Shown: positions 1 through 5,868 of the stretch, one piece after another
Position numbering within the stretch: position 1 is the first letter of the stretch
How the letters are laid out: every line of letters starts with the position of its first letter
Origin: an uncultured Clostridium sp.
GTDB taxonomy: Bacteria; Bacillota; Clostridia; TANB77; CAG-508
Direction: 5' to 3'
Assembly: GCA_900553865.1 (NCBI GenBank)
Contig: USFC01000022.1
Coordinates: forward strand, 1-20,116
DNA: 20,116 nt
Made by a program: the position numbers and the translations under genes
Notes under the pieces: generated by a model
Seen by the model: the letters and a program-made list of their open reading frames with translations, nothing else
The model's database searches: none
Told to the model about the DNA's origin: nothing

Positions 1-559
1 TTCCAAACCATAAATGAATACAAGCATCCATTTGAAGTTCTTCTCCAAAATATTGGCACCTAGATTGTCTTGGATGAGCATCTTCAGATAACACTAATTT
101 ACTTTTTAATATTTCTTTTTCTTTTTTACTAGCTTTCTTCATATCTTCTTCTAGTTTTTTTCTAAATTTCTTTTTTGTAGATTTATGAGTTCGAGGAGAG
201 AAAATATATTTATCTCTTAGGATTACTCTTACTTCGTCTACAGATATTTTTATGTTTTCTCTAGTTTCTAAATATTCTTTAAAATCTGTATAAGTACAAT
301 CAAAATATTTAGAAGTATATAATAGTTCAATCTCAGTTTTAAAATCCTCAGTAAAGGCTTTTGCTGGTTTTCTTCCACGATTTCCGTGTATAAAAAATTC
401 CTTTCCAAAACTTTTATAACCAGCTATCATTCTATCGATTTGTCTAATAGATCGTTTAAGTTTTACTGCAGCTCTTTGTTTATTACCATTTGTTTCTACT
501 AACTTTTTTATAATTTTATACTTGTATTCTTCATTCATTCTTAATTCTACCTTTCTCAT
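1..559 (-). CDS. IS1202-group (ISNCY) transposase, cut by window edge
   Basis: This DDE transposase would cut and join the ends of an insertion sequence. The visible 186 residues start at ATG (559), 7 bases after the ribosome binding site CGGAGG. They hold an N-terminal helix-turn-helix region (residues about 15-45, with NKQRAAVKLKRSIRQIDRM), a basic linker, and the segment GEELQMDACIHLWFG at the window edge, where the Asp is probably the first catalytic DDE residue. This arrangement and the GEELQMDA..HLWFG motif are typical of IS1202-group transposases as I know them. The rest of the protein lies to the left of base 1, so intactness cannot be judged. It reads in the same direction as the small genes at 763-1678 and sits downstream of them, so it probably interrupts or follows the early operon of the mobile element. 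Confidence 0.85.
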   Translation of the reverse strand, partial: MRKVELRMNEEYKYKIIKKLVETNGNKQRAAVKLKRSIRQIDRMIAGYKSFGKEFFIHGNRGRKPAKAFTEDFKTEIELLYTSKYFDCTYTDFKEYLETRENIKISVDEVRVILRDKYIFSPRTHKSTKKKFRKKLEEDMKKASKKEKEILKSKLVLSEDAHPRQSRCQYFGEELQMDACIHLWFG

Positions 560-609
560 AAGTACCTCCGATAGTTTTTACTGAGTTACTTATATCATAA
601 ATTTTAAAA

Positions 610-655
610 TTAAGACATTTTCTTAAATGATTTATTAAGACATTATCATAAATGA
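610..655. repeat. Two 21-bp direct repeats upstream of the transposase; candidate IS end
   Basis: Two 21-base units, 610-630 and 635-655, differ at only two positions and share TTAAGACATT followed by AAATGA. They lie 51-96 bases upstream of the transposase start, where an outer IS end with transposase-binding repeats would be expected. The other IS end is not in the window, so the terminal inverted repeat cannot be confirmed. The remainder of 560-762 is AT-rich and shows no gene. Confidence 0.45.
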
Positions 656-762
656 ATTATAGTTACATCTAACATTTTTATTCCTTCCCCTTGCATATCT
701 AATTAAATTGTGTTAAAATCTAAATAGATATGAATTTATATAAATATTTTTAATCATTGAAG

Positions 763-1005
763 TTATTTGTTTTGACCGACGATAACTTCTTTTATTTTGT
801 CTACTATAAATACTGCAGGTTCTTTTGTTTCTTTTGCTTTTTCTAAAATTCTTTCAATAGCTTGTAATTTTCTGAAATGTATTAATGCTCTATTTTCTGC
901 ATTATATCTTTCATTATCATATTGTTTTATAGTGTCTATTGATAAAAGTGCTATAATAAACATTCCCATTACTATTCCTAAGAGCATTCCTATTATAAAC
1001 ATCAT
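763..1005 (-). CDS. Small membrane-anchored protein of mobile element
   Basis: I do not recognise the family. The protein is about 80 residues. It starts with a hydrophobic segment (about residues 3-23, IIGMLLGIVMGMFIIALLS in the reading below) followed by a charged, probably helical cytoplasmic or extracellular tail rich in Lys and Glu. A GTG at 1014 is also in frame, but the ribosome binding site AGGGGTGAGG (1018-1009) overlaps it, so the tandem ATGs at 1005 and 1002 are the likely start. The gene begins 15 bases after the stop of the 35-residue gene and looks like the distal gene of the leftward early operon. Downstream comes the insertion sequence. Its role is unknown. Confidence 0.65.
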   Translation of the reverse strand: MMFIIGMLLGIVMGMFIIALLSIDTIKQYDNERYNAENRALIHFRKLQAIERILEKAKETKEPAVFIVDKIKEVIVGQNK

Positions 1006-1020
1006 ATTCCTCACCCCTTT

Positions 1021-1128
1021 CTACAATAAATTAATTAATATATCTGACAAAGCATTTGCTATGTAGCTTCCTACTATTGGTACCCAAAATATGCTTGTCC
1101 CTTTTAAAATAAATTTAATTTTTTTCAT
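1021..1128 (-). CDS. 35-residue hydrophobic peptide
   Basis: This short gene has ATG at 1128 preceded by a strong ribosome binding site, AAAGGAGGA, nine bases upstream, and ends with TAG at 1021-1023. The product begins MKKIKFILKGTSIFWVP and continues with a hydrophobic stretch (about residues 11-35) that could cross the membrane once. Its start lies inside the last 14 bases of the excisionase-like gene and its stop is 15 bases before the next start, so it is packed within the operon. No known family is recognised. Support comes from the ribosome binding site, the tight spacing and the codon phase. There is no homology evidence. Confidence 0.6.
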   Translation of the reverse strand: MKKIKFILKGTSIFWVPIVGSYIANALSDILINLL

Positions 1129-1417
1129 TTGTTTGTTCCTCCTTTGATTTTGTTAATTTTTGTAATTCTAATAAAATTAAAAATTCTATTCCTGCTTTTT
1201 GATTTTGTTTCGGGTTAATTCCCAATTCATAAAGTCTTACTGCTGTTTTATCCGCTATCTTCTTTTTGCTTTCTAATCGTGGAAAATCTTTTTCGTCAAA
1301 CTTATTTCTTGCCCATTGAACTGAATGTCCTCTTATTTGTGCATAAATTTCAGGTGTTATTGTATCAGGGGCATTGTTCCAGTTCATTGTTACTTCTCTT
1401 TTTACATTCACTTGCAT
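1115..1417 (-). CDS. Excisionase-like (Xis/RDF) small DNA-binding protein
   Basis: The product is up to 100 residues with a central block TITPEIYAQIRGHSVQWARN followed by KFDEKDFPRL and a basic strand. This resembles the winged-helix/MerR-like fold of recombination directionality factors and small phage DNA-binding proteins. The match is by pattern, not certain. Three starts are possible: ATG 1417 (too close to GGAGG), GTG 1411 (8 bases after GGAGG, best placed), and ATG 1387. The C-terminus is Lys/Glu-rich. The gene follows the XRE gene by 30 bases and shares a leftward promoter with it. With the repressor and integrase on its right it completes a lysogeny/integration module, which supports a role in excision or early regulation. 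Confidence 0.55.
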   Translation of the reverse strand: MQVNVKREVTMNWNNAPDTITPEIYAQIRGHSVQWARNKFDEKDFPRLESKKKIADKTAVRLYELGINPKQNQKAGIEFLILLELQKLTKSKEEQTNEKN

Positions 1418-1432
1418 TTCCTCCTTTATTTT

Positions 1433-1448
1433 TGTATCGGTTCGTGGT
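1433..1448 (-). repeat. 16-base element, copy A, upstream of excisionase-like gene
   Basis: Read on the minus strand this is ACCACGAACCGATACA. It overlaps the stop codon of the XRE gene and lies 15-31 bases before the excisionase-like start. An exact copy, in the sense orientation of its own transcript, lies at 2536-2551 before the integrase. It could be a protein-binding site or an RNA element. Confidence 0.6.
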
Positions 1449-1678
1449 TATTTTGTTGTTGTTTTGTGAACACTTCTTATAAAAAAAATTTCATCAAAAT
1501 TTTCTCCAGTTAGTTCACATATTTTAATTGCTACTTTTTCATTTGGGTTTCTAGTTCCTGTTACTATAGAACTTACATATGCTTTTGAGCATCCTAATTG
1601 TTTAGCTCTTGAAGTTATTGTATTCTCACCAGTTGTTAATATTGTCTTTAATCTTTGAGGATTTTTTACAACTATCAA
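1448..1678 (-). CDS. Cro/CI-type XRE helix-turn-helix regulator
   Basis: This 76-residue protein consists almost wholly of one XRE helix-turn-helix domain: TITSRAKQLGCSKAYVSSIV (residues 20-39) is the helix-turn-helix and NPNEKVAIKICELTGENF is the following helix pair. The start is TTG at 1678, with the ribosome binding site GAGGTGA seven bases upstream. No better start exists. It is the first gene of the leftward operon, divergent from the S24 repressor, which is the position of a Cro-like antirepressor or early regulator in temperate phages. It probably binds the operators at 1709-1809. Its targets are inferred, but the domain assignment is firm. Confidence 0.8.
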   Translation of the reverse strand: MIVVKNPQRLKTILTTGENTITSRAKQLGCSKAYVSSIVTGTRNPNEKVAIKICELTGENFDEIFFIRSVHKTTTK

Positions 1679-1716
1679 TCTTATTCACCTCGCTTTTTTG
1701 TTATCTTGTTGTGAAC

Positions 1717-1745
1717 ATTATATATTTGTGTTATCACTTTGTCAA
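1717..1745 (-). promoter_or_regulatory. Leftward early promoter
   Basis: On the minus strand TTGACA (1745-1740) and TATAAT (1722-1717) are both perfect consensus with a 17-base spacer. It reads toward the XRE gene (start 1678). The first GTGAACA operator word abuts the -10 box. Confidence 0.85.
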
Positions 1746-1774
1746 CATTTTTTTAAAAATTTTCTAAAAAAAGT

Positions 1775-1803
1775 TTTACTTTTGTGAACAACTGTGTTAT
1801 AAT
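1775..1803 (+). promoter_or_regulatory. Rightward promoter of the repressor gene
   Basis: TTTACT (1775-1780) and TATAAT (1798-1803) are separated by 17 bases, 23 bases before the repressor ATG. Operator words GTGAACA lie in the spacer and just downstream of the -10 box, which suggests autoregulation. Confidence 0.8.
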
Positions 1804-1826
1804 GTGAACGGTAAGGAGGATTAATT

Positions 1827-2510
1827 ATGATTTCAAAAGAAGAATTAGGTATGTATTTAAAGTCTATTAGACAAGCTAGAGATATATCTTTAAGGGAAGT
1901 TGATAAAAGAACAGGTATTTCATATAGTCATTTAAATATGATAGAAAATGGAAAAAGAAATGTTACTCCAGCTTTATTAAAAAACTTAGCATTACTATAT
2001 AATGTAGATTATATAGATTTATATGAAAAAGCTGGTTATATAGATTTGATAGAAGATGAAGAAAAAGAAATGTTAAAAAAAATAGGAGCTATTCCTCTAT
2101 CTGAAATAGATATTACCAAAATTCCTATTTTAGGAACTGTAAAGGCAGGATATGATTATTTAGCTCAAGAAAATATTATTGACTATATAACTTTTAATGT
2201 AGAAGGAACAGATATAGAGAACTATTATGCTTTAAATGTTGTAGGAGATAGTATGACACCTCTTTTCGATAATGGTGATACAGTTATTGTTCATAAACAA
2301 GATGATTTTAAAAATGGAGATAATTGTGTTGTACTTATAAATGGTAATGAAGCTACTATTAAAAAAGTATATAAAGGAACTAATGGAATTGAATTAAAAG
2401 CTGTTAATCCATATTATCCACCACGCATTTTTACAAAAGAAGAAATAAACAAATTGCCAGTTAAAGTTATTGGCGTTGTAGAAAAATCAATAAGAAATTT
2501 TAAGAAATAA
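1827..2510 (+). CDS. LexA/CI-like repressor with XRE and S24 peptidase domains
   Basis: This 227-residue repressor should hold the element dormant and cleave itself on RecA activation during DNA damage. Residues 5-65 form an XRE helix-turn-helix (SLREVDKRTGISYSHLNMIE). A linker follows, then an S24 domain from about residue 95. The self-cleavage bond is probably Ala107-Gly108 (GTVKAG). The nucleophile is Ser142 in VVGDSMTPLF and the general base is Lys179 in EATIKK. All catalytic parts of the family are present, so it should be functional. The ATG at 1827 follows AAGGAGGA by six bases. It is divergent from the XRE gene across shared operators, the classic lysogeny switch arrangement. Family membership is seen directly. 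Induction by SOS is inferred from the family. Confidence 0.93.
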   Translation: MISKEELGMYLKSIRQARDISLREVDKRTGISYSHLNMIENGKRNVTPALLKNLALLYNVDYIDLYEKAGYIDLIEDEEKEMLKKIGAIPLSEIDITKIPILGTVKAGYDYLAQENIIDYITFNVEGTDIENYYALNVVGDSMTPLFDNGDTVIVHKQDDFKNGDNCVVLINGNEATIKKVYKGTNGIELKAVNPYYPPRIFTKEEINKLPVKVIGVVEKSIRNFKK

Positions 2511-2513
2511 AAA

Positions 2514-2560
2514 AGGAATAGATGTAATCAATTTTACCACGAACCGATACATTTATTCCT
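2514..2560 (+). other. Inverted repeat after the repressor gene
   Basis: AGGAATAGATGTA (2514-2526) pairs with TACATTTATTCCT (2548-2560) with one mismatch across a 21-base loop. The loop carries most of the 16-base element, copy B. No T-run follows, so it is a poor intrinsic terminator. It is more likely a structured binding site or a 3' end stabiliser. Confidence 0.45.
2536..2551 (+). repeat. 16-base element, copy B, upstream of integrase
   Basis: ACCACGAACCGATACA is identical to copy A read on the minus strand at 1448-1433. It lies in the repressor-integrase gap, 112 bases before the integrase start. Confidence 0.6.
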
Positions 2561-2572
2561 CACAAAACACTA

Positions 2573-2600
2573 TTGAAAGTGAATGTATTAATATTATACA
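2573..2600 (+). promoter_or_regulatory. Probable integrase promoter
   Basis: TTGAAA (2573-2578) and TATACA (2595-2600) have a 16-base spacer. Transcription would begin near 2607, inside the left arm of the hairpin that covers the integrase ribosome binding site. Confidence 0.5.
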
Positions 2601-2662
2601 AAAAATACCTTCATTTTTCAATAGTTTATTATACAAATTTATTGAAAATGGAGGTATTTTTT
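2600..2662 (+). promoter_or_regulatory. Hairpin sequestering the integrase ribosome binding site
   Basis: The left arm (2600-2623) and right arm (2640-2662) are complementary over about 23 pairs, with one U-G wobble and one bulged T, around a 16-base loop. The right arm contains GGAGG (2650-2654) and ends in TTTTTT directly before the integrase ATG. The fold would hide the ribosome binding site, and its U-rich 3' end also resembles a terminator. This suggests that integrase translation or transcription is gated. Confidence 0.65.
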
Positions 2663-4051
2663 ATGAAAAGAAGAACAAACGGTGAAGGAACTATTTACAC
2701 AACTATACAGAAAAATAAAAGGAGTAAATTTTTAAAAGAAGAATGTACTATTTGTAAGAATTGTACTAATAAATGTAATAGATTAAGTTTTGAAAGATGC
2801 GATAAATGTAAAAATTGTACAGATTGCATAAAATATTGTGATAGGTATTATTGTTATAAAACTACCAAAGCTCAATTAAGTATCAATAATAGTAGAAAAT
2901 CAGCAGGGACAGGTAGAAACAATAAAGAAGTAAACCAAAAGAAAAATTTAAAAGAAAAAGAACTAAATTTAAAATCTTTAATTAAAAGTGGAGAGTTAAC
3001 ACTATCTGAAGTTATGCGAGAAAATGAAAAATCTAAATTAGAATATAATTTAATTAAAGTAAATAGTTATAACAGAAATATGAATACAATACAAACAATA
3101 GAGAACTATCCTATTGCTAATAAGAAAGTATATCTAATAACTGAAGACGATTTGAAAGAATTGTTATCTAATCTAGTAAATATCAATACTAGCCAATCTA
3201 ATTTAGAAAAAATATATGACGAATTACACCAAGCATTATCTAATTGTAAGAGAACTGAACTTTTTGATAATATTTCTAGAAATACATTTATTAGCAATTT
3301 AAATAGAAAAAAGGTTGTAGCATTTACTATTGAAGAACAAAAACAAATATTACAATATATAAATGAACATGAAAATAAACTTGTAAATGAAAGCAAGTCA
3401 AATATAAACAATATAACTATTAAAAATATATTTAAATTTGCTTTTGCAACTGCCATGCGTATAGGTGAAATATGTTCTCTTGATAAAAATAAAGATATTG
3501 ATATGGATAAAGAGAAAATCATTGTTCATACAACTCTTACCAAAAATAACAATGGCAAATTTGTAATTGGTAATTCTACCAAAACAGGAAGAAAAACTAA
3601 AAAAAGAGGCGAAGAAGATATTAGAATAATTCCATTTGATATACTATTTGATGCTGTAGAAGTAAAATCCATAATAGAAGAGCAAAAAGAAAATTCTATA
3701 TCTGATTTGCTATTTAGTACAAAAGATGGAAATATAATAGCTGAAAGTTCTATAAATTCAATTTTTAAACGAATTTGTAGGAATGCAGGAATAGTTAAGG
3801 ACTGCAATACACATATGACAAAGCACACAGGTGTTACACGTTTAAAAGAAAATGGAATTGATATATATGTAATTTCTAAATTAGTTGGTACTTCTGTACG
3901 AGTTTTAACTAAAACTTATGCGCATATCTTTGATGATTTTATAGAAAAAGAAATTGAAAAATCTAAATTAGTACGACAAGAAAACAACTTAACACTATCA
4001 TCTAAAGCAAATGAAAATTCAAAAATAATTCCTTTTAAAAAGTATGTTTAA
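2663..4051 (+). CDS. int: Tyrosine recombinase (integrase) with cysteine-rich N-terminal insert
   Basis: The enzyme integrates and excises the element by site-specific recombination. I choose ATG 2663 (462 residues) because GGAGG lies eight bases upstream. An in-frame ATG at 2573 has no ribosome binding site. Residues 1-12 (MKRRTNGEGTIY) match the usual start of the arm-binding domain. Residues 28-64 then carry ten cysteines, including CxxCxxCxxxC twice. The catalytic domain runs from about 235 to 430: Arg266 (ATAMRIGE), Lys307 (STKTG), His384 in HMTKHT, and nucleophile Tyr419 (TKTYAHI). Two usual catalytic positions differ. The HxxR arginine is Lys387, and the LGH/LGW position is Thr410 (LVGTS). 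The gene reads toward tRNA-Cys and ends in a terminator, as expected at an element end. The family is certain. Activity with these changes is open. Confidence 0.9.
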   Translation: MKRRTNGEGTIYTTIQKNKRSKFLKEECTICKNCTNKCNRLSFERCDKCKNCTDCIKYCDRYYCYKTTKAQLSINNSRKSAGTGRNNKEVNQKKNLKEKELNLKSLIKSGELTLSEVMRENEKSKLEYNLIKVNSYNRNMNTIQTIENYPIANKKVYLITEDDLKELLSNLVNINTSQSNLEKIYDELHQALSNCKRTELFDNISRNTFISNLNRKKVVAFTIEEQKQILQYINEHENKLVNESKSNINNITIKNIFKFAFATAMRIGEICSLDKNKDIDMDKEKIIVHTTLTKNNNGKFVIGNSTKTGRKTKKRGEEDIRIIPFDILFDAVEVKSIIEEQKENSISDLLFSTKDGNIIAESSINSIFKRICRNAGIVKDCNTHMTKHTGVTRLKENGIDIYVISKLVGTSVRVLTKTYAHIFDDFIEKEIEKSKLVRQENNLTLSSKANENSKIIPFKKYV

Positions 4052-4066
4052 TAGCATACTTTTTTT
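4037..4066 (+). terminator. Intrinsic terminator of integrase
   Basis: AAAAAGTATG (4037-4046) pairs perfectly with CATACTTTTT (4055-4064) over an 8-base loop, followed by more T. The integrase stop codon (4049-4051) lies in the loop. Confidence 0.75.
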
Positions 4067-4127
4067 GTATGCAATTTTTATATTTTTGTATGCAGTTTTT
4101 AAAATTTTTGTATGCAATTTGTATGCA
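4066..4127 (+). repeat. Four phased TGTATGCA repeats; candidate integrase arm-type sites
   Basis: TGTATGCA occurs at 4066-4073, 4087-4094, 4109-4116 and 4120-4127, each followed by ATTT or GTTT. The start-to-start distances are 21, 22 and 11 bases, or about two, two and one helical turns, so all sites face the same side of the DNA. They lie between the integrase gene and the presumed attachment site, the normal place for arm-type binding sites of tyrosine recombinases. The 110 bases from 4128 to 4237 are AT-rich and show nothing else. Confidence 0.65.
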
Positions 4128-4237
4128 GTTTTTTAATATTATAATAAAAAGTAATAATATGATAATAAAGATTTGGAATAAGTAAGAAATCGTAAAAGCA
4201 TTGATATTACTATATAATAGCTTGATAATTAAAAATA

Positions 4238-4270
4238 ATAGGTAAATAATAAAAACTATTATTTACCTAT
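4238..4270 (-). terminator. Terminator of the tRNA transcript
   Basis: ATAGGTAAATAATA (4238-4251) and TATTATTTACCTAT (4257-4270) form a perfect 14-bp stem with a 5-base loop. On the minus strand the stem begins four bases after the tRNA-Cys CCA end and is followed by TATTTTTAAT. The stem is symmetric, so it may also act in the other direction. Confidence 0.7.
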
Positions 4271-4274
4271 ATGT

Positions 4275-4300
4275 TGGAGGCGCCACCCGGATTTGAACCG
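4275..4300. other. Candidate attachment site (attL/attR) at tRNA-Cys 3' end
   Basis: The integrase gene, its terminator and the phased repeats all end just outside the 3' end of tRNA-Cys, the commonest attachment target for tyrosine integrases. The core cannot be delimited because the second copy is outside the window. No duplicate of the tRNA 3' end is visible in 1-4274. Confidence 0.4.
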
Positions 4301-4348
4301 GGGATCAGAGTTTTGCAGACTCGTGCCTTACCACTTGGCTATAGCGCC
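4275..4348 (-). tRNA. tRNA-Cys (GCA)
   Basis: The minus strand gives a full cloverleaf: acceptor GGCGCTA/TGGCGCC, D stem GCC/GGC with a GG loop, anticodon loop CTGCAAA (anticodon GCA), T stem CCCGG/CCGGG with loop TTCAAAT, discriminator U73 (a cysteine identity base) and an encoded CCA. The anticodon stem has a C27-U43 mismatch at its top. It lies 38 bases after tRNA-Gly and is probably cotranscribed with it. Its 3' end faces the mobile element. Confidence 0.95.
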
Positions 4349-4386
4349 GTCTATTTTAATTTTATGCTAACTAGCTAATAAATAAA

Positions 4387-4462
4387 TGGAGCGGAAAACG
4401 GGGCTCAAACCCGCGACCTCTGCCTTGGCAAGGCAGCGCTCTATCAACTGAGCTATTTCCGC
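4387..4462 (-). tRNA. tRNA-Gly (GCC) with A19-U56
   Basis: The minus strand folds as acceptor GCGGAAA/TTTCCGC (with T-G tolerance nearby), D arm GCTC-AGTTGATA-GAGC, anticodon stem CTGCC/GGCAG with loop TTGCCAA (anticodon GCC), T stem GCGGG/CCCGT with loop TTTGAGC, U73 and an encoded CCA. The near-universal G19 and C56 are A and U here, which would keep a Watson-Crick tertiary pair between the D and T loops. A 16-base leader with a small hairpin (AAAGCATA region) separates it from the promoter. Confidence 0.93.
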
Positions 4463-4487
4463 ATATGCTTTTTTTCAAAGCATACTT

Positions 4488-4516
4488 ATAATAACAAAAA
4501 TATTAGAAAAAGTCAA
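4488..4516 (-). promoter_or_regulatory. Promoter of the tRNA-Gly/tRNA-Cys unit
   Basis: On the minus strand TTGACT (4516-4511) and TATTAT (4493-4488) are 17 bases apart, about 25 bases before tRNA-Gly. The rest of 4517-4625 is AT-rich. It has a 13-base direct repeat TATTTTTCAAATA (4539-4551, 4599-4611) and no convincing terminator for dacF. Confidence 0.75.
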
Positions 4517-4625
4517 TACATAGCCTAAAATTTAATTTTATTTTTCAAATAACTTGCTTTTTCTTTTTGCAAAATGCATTTAGATTTTAACTTAATGCTA
4601 TTTTTCAAATATTTTTATGAAAATT

Positions 4626-5861
4626 TTATAGGAAAATGGCTGCTATCAATTCTTTTAAATATGTAAGAGTGTTTTTCTTTTCTATTCTTTCTAAGCATAC
4701 AATGTCTACGCTTTCTATTATTTCTTCATCTTTTTTTATTAATATATTTCCTATTTTACTTTGCTTTTCTAATGGAGCTTCGTATTCATATATTGCATTT
4801 ATTTCCACTTGTATGTTATTTTCTTCGCCTATTTTTACTGGAATTTCCTTTTTGGTAATTTCTTTTAATTCAAGGTTTACATCACTTTTTTCTCCTTTAC
4901 TAATATATATGCGCTTACTATTTATTTGTTTCCATTTTTCAAATTCTATTTTTACTTTTTCTTCTATATTAACTCTTGTATAATTTTTAAAGGCATATTC
5001 TATCAATTTTATACTATCTGATGTTCTATATTTTTTTGCGTCACACCCTAGTACTACTGTTATTATTTGATTGCCATTTCTTGTACATGATGTTACTAAA
5101 CATCTGCCTGCATTGTTTGTAAATCCTGTTTTTACGCCATTTACGCCATTTAGCGTTCCTAATAATTCATTTGTATTATATATATTCCTTGCCACTCCAT
5201 TTATGCTTATTGTCGTATTTTTTGTGTTTACTATTTTACTAAACTTTTCATTTTGCATTGCATAGTCTGTTAATACAGCAAGCTCATATGCTGTTGTGTA
5301 ATGTTCGATATTATCTAACCCATGTGGTGTAACAAAATGTGTATTTTTAAGACCTATTTCAATTGCTTTTTTATTCATAAGCTTTGCAAATCCTTCTATA
5401 CTTCCTCCTACATATTCTGCCAATGCTACTGCTGCATCATTTCCAGACCTTAGCATTAAACCATACAACAAATCCAACACACTTATTTTATCATTTGTAT
5501 TAATCTTTAGTCTTGAACCGCCTGTGTTTGCTGCTTTTTTTGAAATAGTAACCACATCTGATAAATTTCCTTTTTCTAACACTACTATTGCTGTCATTAT
5601 TTTGGTTGTAGATGCCATCGCTTTTTTTTCATTTTCATTTTTCCCCCATATTATTTCTTTTGTTTTTCTATCATATATAACCGCTGCTCTTGCATTAAGT
5701 ACAGGTTCTTTTTGCTCCTCTGCTATTGTTTCTACTGAAATTTCTTTTACTTCATTTTCTAGCAGCTCTTCTTCATCTGCATCGTCTGCAAACACGTATG
5801 CAGTGCAATTTGCTAATATTAATATAATTATTGTACATATGTATATTATTCTTTTTTTCAA
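4626..5861 (-). CDS. dacF: D-Ala-D-Ala carboxypeptidase (DacF/PBP5-type)
   Basis: This serine DD-carboxypeptidase removes the terminal D-Ala from peptidoglycan stem peptides outside the cell, which limits cross-linking. The 411-residue product has a signal peptide (residues 1-25, ending VFA), a peptidase S11 domain with S84TTK87, S139GN141 and K244TG, then a PBP5 C-terminal beta domain (about 295-390) and a short C-terminal helix for membrane attachment. All catalytic motifs are intact and length is normal. The start is TTG at 5861 with AAAGGTGA eight bases upstream. That ribosome binding site lies in a palindrome. It follows the 514-residue gene by 50 bases and is the last gene of the secretion operon or a partly independent unit. 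The symbol dacF is by family; dacA or dacB cannot be excluded. Confidence 0.92.
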   Translation of the reverse strand: MKKRIIYICTIIILILANCTAYVFADDADEEELLENEVKEISVETIAEEQKEPVLNARAAVIYDRKTKEIIWGKNENEKKAMASTTKIMTAIVVLEKGNLSDVVTISKKAANTGGSRLKINTNDKISVLDLLYGLMLRSGNDAAVALAEYVGGSIEGFAKLMNKKAIEIGLKNTHFVTPHGLDNIEHYTTAYELAVLTDYAMQNEKFSKIVNTKNTTISINGVARNIYNTNELLGTLNGVNGVKTGFTNNAGRCLVTSCTRNGNQIITVVLGCDAKKYRTSDSIKLIEYAFKNYTRVNIEEKVKIEFEKWKQINSKRIYISKGEKSDVNLELKEITKKEIPVKIGEENNIQVEINAIYEYEAPLEKQSKIGNILIKKDEEIIESVDIVCLERIEKKNTLTYLKELIAAIFL

Positions 5862-5868
5862 TTTAAAA

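Larger units (their letters stand above)
1709..1809. promoter_or_regulatory. Divergent operator region of the genetic switch
   Basis: GTGAAC(A) occurs at 1711-1717, 1784-1790 and 1804-1809, and TGTGTTAT at 1727-1734 and 1793-1800. These words overlap or flank the -10 and -35 boxes of both promoters, as expected for operators bound by the S24 repressor and the divergent XRE protein. A further GTGAACA at 1466-1472 lies inside the XRE gene and may be chance. Confidence 0.6.

Noticed and set aside
1433..2551. The 16-base inverted pair considered as attachment core or insertion sequence ends
   Set aside because: The copies face each other inside the element, enclose the regulatory genes and contain no transposase. 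Their position before two functionally linked genes fits regulation better.
2573..2662. Upstream ATG at 2573 as the integrase start
   Set aside because: It has no ribosome binding site and the 30 extra residues do not resemble an integrase N-terminus. It also overlaps the putative -35 box.
4066..4127. Repeat cluster considered as a CRISPR array
   Set aside because: The repeats are only 8-12 bases, with spacings of 11-22, and no cas genes are present.
4539..4611. Direct repeat TATTTTTCAAATA downstream of dacF
   Set aside because: It is low-complexity AT sequence, present in only two copies, with no clear structure or neighbouring function.
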